In this document: piece after piece, positions 51,739 to 59,516 of the stretch
Numbering within the stretch: position 1 is the stretch's first letter
How the letters are laid out: each line of letters starts with the position of its first letter
NCBI GenBank assembly: GCA_963728825.1
Contig: CAVSLA010000006.1
Span: 124,001 to 188,000 of the forward strand
Length of the DNA: 64,000 nucleotides
Source of the DNA: CAVREM01 sp963728825
GTDB taxonomy: Bacteria; Acidobacteriota; Vicinamibacteria; Vicinamibacterales; CAVVIG01
Direction of reading: 5' to 3'
Made by a program: the position numbers and the translations under genes
Notes under the pieces: generated by a model
The model's input: the letters and a program-made list of their open reading frames with translations, nothing else
The model's database searches: none
What the model was told of the DNA's origin: nothing

Positions 51739-51798
51739 TGTACCAAAGAGCGCAAGTGCCTGTATTTTCAGTATGTTAGTTGTGCTACCATCGGCCGA

Positions 51799-52620
51799 AT
51801 GTTGGGTTTCCGGCGGGCTGACGCCTGGAGCATCGCTCTAGCGGCCTGTCTGTCCTTTTTGAGTGCCACTCAGGTCGACGCGGCAGATCCACGAGATCCG
51901 CTGGAGCCTGCCCGCGTCTTCTACAATCAGCGCCAATTTGAGGCCGCGATTGCTGCCGCCGAAGAGGCGGCCGAGCAGGTGCCGGCACGCGCTGACAGCG
52001 CGAGCCTGATTGCGGCGCGGGCCTACCTCGAGCAGTACCGCGAAAGTGCGGTGTCGGACGACCTCAGCAGCGCGCGGGACCGTCTGCGCCGGCTCAACCC
52101 GGACGGATTCAACCCGACCGAACGCGTGGAGTACGTGATCGGCCTGGGAGAAGTACTCTTCTTCGACGGCGCGCCCGGCGCCGCGGCCACGATTTTCGGA
52201 TCGGTGCTCGCGGGCTCTGACACCCTCAGTCCCGCTGCGCGCGACGGCCTGCTCGACTGGTGGGCGAGCGCGGTCGATCGCGACGCCCGACGCCAGCCGG
52301 ACATCGAGCGCCGCGCGATGTATCAGCGCGTCATCGATCGCATGCATCTCGAGGGCGGCAAGAATCCCAGCAGCACCGCGGCGGCGTACTGGCTCGCGGC
52401 CGCCGCGTGGGGCCAGGGCGATCACAACGCGGCCTGGGATGCGTCGCTGGCGGCGTGGGTCCGTGCTGCCCTGTCGACGGAACGCAACGCAGAATTGAGA
52501 GGCGACATCGACCGCCTGGTCCTGCGCGGCATCATCCCGGATCGCGCCAAGGTCACGGCTCAGCCCGTGGATGTGCTCCGCGGCGAGTGGGAGCGCTTCA
52601 AAGAGCAGTGGACGAGATAG
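51799..52620 (+). CDS. Exported TPR-like helical protein
   Basis: 273 residues. A signal peptide (SIALAACLSFLSATQVDAAD), then helical TPR-like repeats (ARVFYNQRQFEAAIAAAEEA and AAAYWLAAAAWGQGDHNAAW). No catalytic motif. ATG 51799 is used because it starts the signal peptide; the frame is open to 51085 but that sequence lies over pcnB. The 60-bp spacer to the divergent pcnB gene must hold both promoters. The function is not known. Confidence 0.7.
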   Translation: MLGFRRADAWSIALAACLSFLSATQVDAADPRDPLEPARVFYNQRQFEAAIAAAEEAAEQVPARADSASLIAARAYLEQYRESAVSDDLSSARDRLRRLNPDGFNPTERVEYVIGLGEVLFFDGAPGAAATIFGSVLAGSDTLSPAARDGLLDWWASAVDRDARRQPDIERRAMYQRVIDRMHLEGGKNPSSTAAAYWLAAAAWGQGDHNAAWDASLAAWVRAALSTERNAELRGDIDRLVLRGIIPDRAKVTAQPVDVLRGEWERFKEQWTR

Positions 52621-55446
52621 CTACTCTTTCGCGTCCTTCCAGTTTTCTCCGATTCCAACATCAACGGTGAGCGGGACCTTCAATTCGGCAGCGCGCTGCA
52701 TGCTGTCCTGGACCAGGGCGGCGATCTCGTCGGCGCGGGCCCTGGGCACTTCGAACAGCAGCTCGTCGTGAACGGTGAGAATCATGCGCACGTCCGGCAT
52801 GCCGGAGACGGCGCGGTCCACGTCGATCATCGCGCGCTTCATGATGTCCGCCGCCGTCCCCTGGATCGGCAGGTTGACGGCGACGCGCTCCGCGGCTGAG
52901 CGCATCTGACCGTTCTTGCTGTTCAGCTCGGGCACCAGGCGGCGGCGGCCGAACAGGGTGTGGACCGCTCCCGAAAGCCGCGCTTCGGCGAGGGTTTTCT
53001 CGATGAAGGCTCGAACCCGCGGGAAGCCTGCGAAATACGCATCGATGAATTCCTGGGCCGCCTGCGGCGTCACACCGATGTCCTTCGACAGCGTGAACGG
53101 TGTCTTGCCGTAGAGGACCGCGTAGTTGACCATCTTCGCAGTGGCCCGCAGCTGGTGCGGGTCGCGCCCGCTGTTCTCGCCGAACAGCCTCAGCGCGGTC
53201 TGCTCGTGGAAATCCGCGCCTTCGCGAAAAGCATCGATCAATACGTCTTCGTCTGCGAGATGTGCGAGCACCCGGAATTCGATCTGCGAGTAATCGGCTG
53301 AGATCAGCAGGTGGCCGCGGTCGGCGACGAAGGCGCGCCTGATCTCGCGGCCGAGCTCGGTGCGGATCGGAATGTTCTGCAGGTTCGGATCGCTGCTGCT
53401 CAGGCGACCGGTCGCCGCGACGGCCTGGTTGAAACAGGTATGGACGCGGCCGGTCTCCGGGTTCACCAGCTGCGGCAGCGCGTCGATATAGGTCCCCTTC
53501 AGCTTCTGCAGCGCCCGCCACTCGAGAATCAGTCGCGGCAGCTCATGGCCGAGCGCAAGCTCTTCGAGCACCTCCACGGCGGTCGAGGCCGTTCTGGTTT
53601 TGGCGTTGCGCTTGAGCGCCGGCAGCTGCAGCTTCTCGAACAGGATCTTCGACAGCTGCGGCGGCGAGTTGATGTTGAACGCTTCGCCGGCCAGATCGAA
53701 GATCTGCGCGCTGCGCTTGTCGAGCTCGCGTTCGACGTGCTCGGATTGCGCGGCCAGCGCCTGGGCATCGACGCGAACCCCGGCGCGCTCCATGCGCGCG
53801 AGCACGGCAATCAGCGGCTGCTCGATGTCTCGATAGAGCGAATCGAGATGATCCGTGACGAGCAGCGGCGAGAGCCGATCGGCCAGCTGCAGCGCCAGGT
53901 CGGCGCGCTCCCCCGCGTAAATCAGCATGCCTTCGGCGGGAATCTGCGCGAAGCCGACCGCCTTGACGCCTCGACCGCACACATCTTCGTCGGTGAGCGC
54001 TTTGTAGCCGAGATGCTCCAGCGCGGTCGCTTCCAGTGGATGCCCGGACCGCGTCGCGTCCAGCAGGTAGCTGGCGAGCATCGTGTCCATCCCGAGACCC
54101 GCGAGCTCGATCCCGTGGCGTGCGAGCACGATCGAATCGAACTTGACGTCGTGGCCCACTTTCTCGAGTGACGCATCCTCCAGGACGGGCCGGAGAATGT
54201 CGAGGACGCTCTCCAGATGCAGGCCAGGTCCTTTCGGACTCGCCACTGGCTGCAGGTCGAGTAGGCCGGCTCCTTTCGGACCCGGCACCGGCTGCAGATC
54301 GAGCAGGTCCCGCGGCGGGTCCAAGAGGACCCGCCCTACATGCCCTTGTCGTTCAGGCCCTTGTCCGACATCGAGGCCGTCTCCGATCGGCACGTACCAC
54401 GCCTGACGCGGCCCGATTGAGAACGCCAGGCCGGCAATGCCCGCGCGCACCGCCGCTTCAAAATCGGGTATCACTCGGAGGGCGAAGCGGCCGGCCGCTG
54501 TGAGTTCCGCCGCGACCGCCTTCACACCATCCAGCGTCGTGACCAGCAAGTAGTCTTTGGCGGTGGTCTCGGCGGTGGGCGCGTACTCCATGACCAGCGA
54601 CCGGAAGCCGAGCTCCGAGAACAGCTCGTAGCACGCTTCGCGCGACGGTCCGCGATAGCGGAAAGCGCTGACCTCGAACTCGACCGGCACGTTGGTGTGG
54701 ATGCGAAGCAGCTCGCGACTCTGACGCGCTTCGTCCGCGTGCGCCAGGAGGGCCTCGCGGTACTTCTTCTGCGGCACCTCGGCGGCCCGCTCGAGCAGCG
54801 CGTCGAGCGTGCCGTAAGCGGCAATCAGGTCGCGCCCGCCCTTTTCGCCGATGCCGGACACCCCTTTGACGTTGTCGATCGTGTCGCCCATCAGCGCGAG
54901 CACGTCGACGACCTGATCCGGGGTGACGCCGAACTTTTCTTTGACACCCGTGGCGTCGTACCAGGTGCCCTCGTCGCGCGGGTTGTAGACGCGGATGCCG
55001 TCGCGGACCAGCTGAAAGAAATCCTTGTCGCCGGTGACGATCGCCACACCGTAGCCTCTGCTGGCCGCCCGCTCCGTCATCGTGCCGATCACATCGTCGG
55101 CCTCATAGCGTTCGTGGGTGAGAATCGGCACGCCGAGCGCTTCGCAGGCGCGATGCACCAGCGGGATCTGACCGGCGAGTTCGTCGGGCATCGGCCGGCG
55201 ATTGGCTTTGTAGTCGGAGACGATGTCGTCGCGGAAGGTCCGGCCCGGCAGATCGAACGACGCGGCAATGAACTGCGGCTGGTGCTCCTTCAACAGCTTC
55301 CGGAGCATGGTGACAAAAATGTAGACGGCGTTGGTCGGAATTCCCTGCGAGTTGCGCAGCAGCGTGCCTTCGGTGGTGCGGATCGGCGCGTGGAACGCGC
55401 GGTACATCTGCGAGCTGCCGTCGATCAGATACAGGACTGGCTTCAC
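52621..55446 (-). CDS. polA: DNA polymerase I, with inactive 3'-5' exonuclease and repeat-derived insertion
   Basis: 941 residues. 5'-3' exonuclease (1-290, with LIDGSSQMYRAFHA, DLPGRTFRDDIVSDYK, YEADDVIGTM), a 3'-5' exonuclease domain in which the usual DxE site is replaced by LRVIPDFEAA, so proofreading is probably lost, and a complete polymerase domain (SADYSQIEFRVLAHLADE, LRATAKMVNYAVLYG, LTVHDELLFEVP). Residues about 360-405 carry an unusual insertion with the tandem LLDLQPVPGPKGAG / LLDLQPVASPKGPG and a stretch read from a REP-like palindrome (54314-54335). Convergent with the TPR-like gene, stops adjoining. Confidence 0.93.
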   Translation of the reverse strand: MKPVLYLIDGSSQMYRAFHAPIRTTEGTLLRNSQGIPTNAVYIFVTMLRKLLKEHQPQFIAASFDLPGRTFRDDIVSDYKANRRPMPDELAGQIPLVHRACEALGVPILTHERYEADDVIGTMTERAASRGYGVAIVTGDKDFFQLVRDGIRVYNPRDEGTWYDATGVKEKFGVTPDQVVDVLALMGDTIDNVKGVSGIGEKGGRDLIAAYGTLDALLERAAEVPQKKYREALLAHADEARQSRELLRIHTNVPVEFEVSAFRYRGPSREACYELFSELGFRSLVMEYAPTAETTAKDYLLVTTLDGVKAVAAELTAAGRFALRVIPDFEAAVRAGIAGLAFSIGPRQAWYVPIGDGLDVGQGPERQGHVGRVLLDPPRDLLDLQPVPGPKGAGLLDLQPVASPKGPGLHLESVLDILRPVLEDASLEKVGHDVKFDSIVLARHGIELAGLGMDTMLASYLLDATRSGHPLEATALEHLGYKALTDEDVCGRGVKAVGFAQIPAEGMLIYAGERADLALQLADRLSPLLVTDHLDSLYRDIEQPLIAVLARMERAGVRVDAQALAAQSEHVERELDKRSAQIFDLAGEAFNINSPPQLSKILFEKLQLPALKRNAKTRTASTAVEVLEELALGHELPRLILEWRALQKLKGTYIDALPQLVNPETGRVHTCFNQAVAATGRLSSSDPNLQNIPIRTELGREIRRAFVADRGHLLISADYSQIEFRVLAHLADEDVLIDAFREGADFHEQTALRLFGENSGRDPHQLRATAKMVNYAVLYGKTPFTLSKDIGVTPQAAQEFIDAYFAGFPRVRAFIEKTLAEARLSGAVHTLFGRRRLVPELNSKNGQMRSAAERVAVNLPIQGTAADIMKRAMIDVDRAVSGMPDVRMILTVHDELLFEVPRARADEIAALVQDSMQRAAELKVPLTVDVGIGENWKDAKE
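54314..54335. repeat. REP-like palindrome inside polA
   Basis: GGCGGGTCC (54314-54322) and GGACCCGCC (54327-54335), perfect 9-bp arms, 4-nt loop, followed by CTACA. The same core with a CTGAGA-type loop occurs in tandem at 59418-59512. In polA it stays in frame. Confidence 0.75.
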
Positions 55447-55484
55447 TGTATGACAGCAGAATTTTTTACTATATCATCCGCAGA

Positions 55485-56200
55485 ATGCGGGTCGTCGTGC
55501 CTCTGTCGTCCTCGTGGGCGCAGCCGTCGCCTGCGGCGGCACGAGCGCCCTTTTCGACAGTACGAATACGAAGAGGAAATGTATCTGTCGCTCGACGGCA
55601 GCGCGACGCATCTACGTGAACAGCTCGATTCAGGCGTTGAACGCACTCCGCGGCACGTCGTTCGACGAGCGCCCGAACGTGCGCGATCGATCGCGAGGCC
55701 ATTCGCCAGCTACTTCACGACGCCGGTCGACGCGGGTGACTCGAGTGAGCACGTCGCGCCGCGGCGGGCGGCAGTATCGTCCACGTCCGGCTCGAAGCCG
55801 ACGACGTGCGGCAGCTGAGCAGCGCCCGCGCCGTTCGCCTGGTCGGCTATCGTCTCGGTCAGGAAGGTGACGTCGTCGTCTATCAACAGGCCGTCACGGC
55901 GCCGGCGGTCGGGGCCCCGGATCGACCGGCGGCGAAGAAAACGGACTGGGCAGGCGACGAGCTCGACGGCTTTTCGCATTCACATCCCAAGCGTCGTCGA
56001 GTATCACAATGCCGGCGCCGGCAACCTGCGCCGCGGCAACATCCTGGTCTGGGAACAGCCGCTCGCCGAGCGGCTGAGCGGGACGCCGGTCGAGCTCGAG
56101 GTCCGGATGCAGCCGCAGTCGATTCTCTATCGGACGCTGATTCTGTTCGCGGCGATGTTCGCGGCGGTAGCGATACTGTTCGGGGGCGATCATCTGGTGG
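55485..56200 (+). pseudogene. Conserved single-TM envelope protein, heavily frameshifted
   Basis: Parts of one conserved protein are spread over three frames. In order: a lipoprotein-like start (VVLVGAAVACGGTSALF), RQYEYEEEMYLSLDGSAT, YVNSSIQALNALRGTSFDER, VTRVSTSRRGGRQ, GSIVHVRLEADDVRQLSSARP, YRLGQEGDVVVYQQAV and HIPSVVEYHNAGAGNLRRGN then LVWEQPLAERL, ending in a membrane helix (LYRTLILFAAMFAAVAILF). At least four frame changes are needed. I recognise the pattern as a conserved acidobacterial protein with a C-terminal membrane helix, but no function. The true start (55485 ATG) is tentative. Confidence 0.55.
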
Positions 56201-56277
56201 GTGGTCCGAAAGGGCCGAACAGGGCCTTCGGTCGCCGCGGCCGTCCTCTGCCCCCTCTGCGTCCTCGGAATAGGCTT

Positions 56278-56879
56278 ATGCAGAACGAAGACTTCGGCGC
56301 CAAGCCTGCGGTGCTGCGCTGCTCGCGGTGCGGCAGGTTCGTCGACTGGGCCGATGCGCGCGTGCAGATCGTGTGTCGCGTGCCGGGCCCACCTCGAGAT
56401 GCCCCCGGTGCTCGTTCGTGAGGCGACCGACGCCGATCGGGCCGCGGCGCGCGAGCTGTTCGAGCAGGATTTCGGCCGGACGAAGATCGTCGCGTTCGGC
56501 GAGGTGATGGACATCGACGCCATGCCGGCGCTGGTGGCCGTCATGTACACCGATCCGTCCGGCGCGCTTGCCTACCGGCTGCTGGGGGACGCGCTCCACA
56601 TCGTGGCGCTGGCCACCGATCCGATGTGGCAGCGATCGGGGGTTGGTGCCTACCTGGTCGCCGAGGCCGAACTCCTGGCGCGGCGCCTGAACCTGTCTCG
56701 CCTCGTCGTCTCGACGACCAACGACAATCTGCCGGCTCTGTATTTCTATCAGCGCCGCGGCTACCGGCTGACCGACGCTCGTTCCGAACAACGTCATCGC
56801 CCACACCCACCAGGAGCAGCCCGGGTTTGCGGGAATCCCCGTCAGAGACGAGATCCGGCTGGAAAAGAAACTGACTTAG
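56278..56879 (+). CDS. GNAT N-acetyltransferase with N-terminal zinc ribbon-like segment, two +1 frameshifts
   Basis: A start MQNEDFGAKPAVLRCSRCGR with CxxC, and, after a +1 shift near 56384, a second CRC pair, forms a small zinc-ribbon-like module. The GNAT fold has VREATDADRAAARELFEQDF, ATDPMWQRSGVGAYLVAEAE (acetyl-CoA loop) and NDNLPALYFYQRRGYRLT; a second +1 near 56780 leads to the proper ending NVIAHTHQEQPGFAGIPVRD. Removing both gives 199 residues. The stop codons of this gene and the ADOP permease overlap. Confidence 0.7.
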
Positions 56880-59323
56880 CCCTCGCGAAGAGCGGCGGTC
56901 GGCTCGATGCTGGCGGCACGTCTGGCAGGAATATAGGTCGCCACCCCAGTCACGAGGCACATCAGTACCGCGACGCCCGCGATCGTCGCGGAGTCGTGAC
57001 GGCTGACGCCGTACAGGATCGTTTGGAGCCAGCCGCTGAAGAGCGCGGCGATCGCCGCGCCGCCGATCATGCCGATGAGGGTCATCGTCGCGCCTTCGAG
57101 CAGGACGGCTCGGAGCACGACACCCCTGGGCGCGCCGAGCGCCATCCGGATGCCGACTTCGCGGGTGCGCTCCACCACGTGGGCCGTCACGACGCCGTAG
57201 AGTCCGATCGTGGACAGCAGCAGGCAGATGGCGGCAAACCCGACGAACAGAGCGGCGGTCACGCGCGAACGCGCGAGCGGCTCGGACGTGTAGCCGTCGA
57301 GCCGCCGCAGGGACGTAAACGTCGCACCCGGCCACATCGCCTGGCCGGCGCTACGAATCGCTCGAGCGAGGCCGATCGGGTCGCCAGCTGTGCGCACGGC
57401 GAGAAAGAGTGGCGCGACCGCGAACTGCGCACGCGGCCGGTAGACCGTCGGCCGAATGGCGGTCAGCTCTCGATAGCGGGTGTCGGCCGCCACCCCGATC
57501 ACCGTGGCCCAGGGCGCGCCGGAGATCTTCATGCGCTCGCCGACCGCGTCCTGGTTGGGCCACGCGAGTCTTGCCGCGGATTCACTCAGGATAAGGACCG
57601 GCCGGCCCGCGGCGCTGTCCTCGTCGGTGAACGCGCGCCCGCGGACGATCTCGATGCCGAGCGTCCGGAAGAAGGCGGGTGACGCGATCTCGAGACTGAG
57701 AAGCGGCTGGCGTGTCTCCTCCTCCGGAGCCTGACCTTCCAGCAGATATCGAGCATCCCAGCCTGCCATGCCGCCAAACGGCTCGCTGAGGATCGGCGCC
57801 ACACCCTGCACTCCGGGGAGCGGCGCGATGGCCTCGATGACCCGGTCCAGACCGGCGTTGAATCGCTGCGGATTCGCGAAGTCGTCCTGCTGCGGAGGGA
57901 CGACTTGGACGACCAGGATGCGATCACCAGCGAGACCCAGATCCAGTGTTTCGAGATTCAACTGGCTGCGCGCCACGAGCCCCGCGCCCAGGATCACCGT
58001 GACCGCCAGTGAGACCTGGGCGACCACGAGGGCCCGCTGGGTTCGCCGCGCCGCCCGCGTGCCCGTGCCGCCGCGAGTCGCCGCGTTGAGCACACGCGAG
58101 GGCTCGGCATGCCGCGGGCCGTGCACGCAGGCGATCGCGAACGCCACGGTGGCCACGACGGCGAGCGCCACGGCGAAGGCGAGCGTCATGCCGTTCACCT
58201 CGATGGCGTCTGCGCGCGGGAGCTGCGTGGACGCGAATGACACGACCACCCGCACCACGCCATAGGCGATGGCGACGCCAAAGACAGCACCCGCGGCCGC
58301 CACAATCGCTGCGTCGTTGAATGCCAGCAGCAACAAGCGCCGCCGGGTCGCGCCCAGGGACTCCCGCACGGCGAGCTCCTGCTGCCTGGTGAGCCCCAGC
58401 GCGAGAAAAAGGGCGCCGACGTTGACGATCGCCACGACCATCACGAGGGCGCTGGCGACCAGCAGCAGGCGAATGACGGGACCCACGTCGCCGAGCAGGT
58501 CCTCGTCAAGGGTTTCGGCCGACGCGGTCATGCCGCGCAGCGTCGAAGGAAGCTCCGCGAGACTGCTGCGCAGGTAGTTCGTGAACTCGGACGCGGATTG
58601 TTCGACGGTCGCGCCGGGCGCGAGACGGCCGACTGCGTATACAAAGAAGTCTGGCGGGCCGCTCTCCGCGATGGGTCTGAACGGACGCGCCGTCGCCCAC
58701 ACCTCCGTCTGAGCGGGAAACGCAAAGCCGCGAGGCATCACCGCGACAATCGTGCCCGGCTGCCCGCGAATCGTGAGCGCGCGACCCAGCACCGAGGGAT
58801 TCCTGCCATAGCGACGCTGCCACAGCTCGTAACTGATCGCGACGACCGGCGCCGCGGCGACGCGGTCATCTTCCGCCCGGATGTTACGGCCAAGCAGAGG
58901 CGTCACGCCGAGCACGCTGAACAGATTCCCCGTGATCAACGCGACCTTGAGGTTCACGCCGTCCGCTCCCTCGCGAACGGGAAGGGTTGCCGCGCCGTGA
59001 TAATCGACCCCGGCGACGGCGGACAGCGTCTTCGGCGATGCGTCCACGAATCCCTTGAACGCGCCGTAAGGGACCGGCACGCGCTGCGACCCGGTGGCGT
59101 GATCGACGCCCCACAGCACCGACAGCGTCCGTTGCTCATGCACGGGCAAGGGCCGCATGAGCACGCCATCGGCGATGCTGAACGTCGCCGTGGAGGCGCC
59201 AATACCGATCCCGAGCGTCGCAATCGCGACGAGACTGAAGGCCGGCCGCTTCGCGGCCGTGCGGAGCGCACGCGCCAGTTCGCGGCCCATCTCGCGCAGG
59301 TGATCGGACGGACTGTGCGGCAC
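56876..59323 (-). CDS. ADOP-type orphan permease (MacB/FtsX, duplicated)
   Basis: 815 residues. Two MacB-like periplasmic core domains and two FtsX-type permease halves in a single chain: membrane helix near 28-50 (RPAFSLVAIATLGIGIGAST), PCD-like region, three helices, then a second PCD (LEIASPAFFRTLGIEIVRGR) and three helices at the end (ALFVGFAAICLLLSTIGLYG). There is no ATPase domain and no adjacent ATPase gene, as in the acidobacterial duplicated orphan permease group. It probably mediates extrusion or mechanotransmission together with a separate ATPase. Confidence 0.9.
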   Translation of the reverse strand: MPHSPSDHLREMGRELARALRTAAKRPAFSLVAIATLGIGIGASTATFSIADGVLMRPLPVHEQRTLSVLWGVDHATGSQRVPVPYGAFKGFVDASPKTLSAVAGVDYHGAATLPVREGADGVNLKVALITGNLFSVLGVTPLLGRNIRAEDDRVAAAPVVAISYELWQRRYGRNPSVLGRALTIRGQPGTIVAVMPRGFAFPAQTEVWATARPFRPIAESGPPDFFVYAVGRLAPGATVEQSASEFTNYLRSSLAELPSTLRGMTASAETLDEDLLGDVGPVIRLLLVASALVMVVAIVNVGALFLALGLTRQQELAVRESLGATRRRLLLLAFNDAAIVAAAGAVFGVAIAYGVVRVVVSFASTQLPRADAIEVNGMTLAFAVALAVVATVAFAIACVHGPRHAEPSRVLNAATRGGTGTRAARRTQRALVVAQVSLAVTVILGAGLVARSQLNLETLDLGLAGDRILVVQVVPPQQDDFANPQRFNAGLDRVIEAIAPLPGVQGVAPILSEPFGGMAGWDARYLLEGQAPEEETRQPLLSLEIASPAFFRTLGIEIVRGRAFTDEDSAAGRPVLILSESAARLAWPNQDAVGERMKISGAPWATVIGVAADTRYRELTAIRPTVYRPRAQFAVAPLFLAVRTAGDPIGLARAIRSAGQAMWPGATFTSLRRLDGYTSEPLARSRVTAALFVGFAAICLLLSTIGLYGVVTAHVVERTREVGIRMALGAPRGVVLRAVLLEGATMTLIGMIGGAAIAALFSGWLQTILYGVSRHDSATIAGVAVLMCLVTGVATYIPARRAASIEPTAALREG

Positions 59324-59382
59324 AATCAGCTCCCCTGATGGGTGGCCGCCCAGTGTCAGTGAAAAAAGCCCACGCCGCCAAC

Positions 59383-59416
59383 AAAAAAGGGCGGGTAGGT
59401 TGCCCCACCCGCCCTT
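59383..59416 (-). terminator. Rho-independent terminator of the TonB receptor gene
   Basis: On the minus strand: AAGGGCGGGT, a 10-nt loop, then ACCCGCCCTT followed by TTTT, i.e. a 10-bp stem (59407-59416 with 59387-59396) with a six-base T-run. It lies between the receptor stop (59517) and the ADOP gene start. Confidence 0.8.
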
Positions 59417-59417
59417 G

Positions 59418-59512
59418 CTCGGCAGACCTGAGAGGTCCGCGCCCTGCCTACTCGGCGGACCTAAGAGGTCCGCCCTACGTACTCGGCGGACCTGAGAGGT
59501 CCGCCCTACGAC
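59418..59512. repeat. Three tandem REP-like units with GGACCT..AGGTCC palindromes
   Basis: Units of 33, 31 and 31 bp starting CTCGGCAGACCTGAGAGGTC (59418), CTCGGCGGACCTAAGAGGTC (59451) and CTCGGCGGACCTGAGAGGTC (59482). Each has a palindromic core such as CGGACCTAAGAGGTCCG and ends CGCCCTAC or similar. Confidence 0.8.
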
Positions 59513-59516
59513 CCGT

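Noticed and set aside
59418..59512. CRISPR-like array
   Set aside because: Units are contiguous, differ in sequence, have no unique spacers, and no cas gene is in the window.
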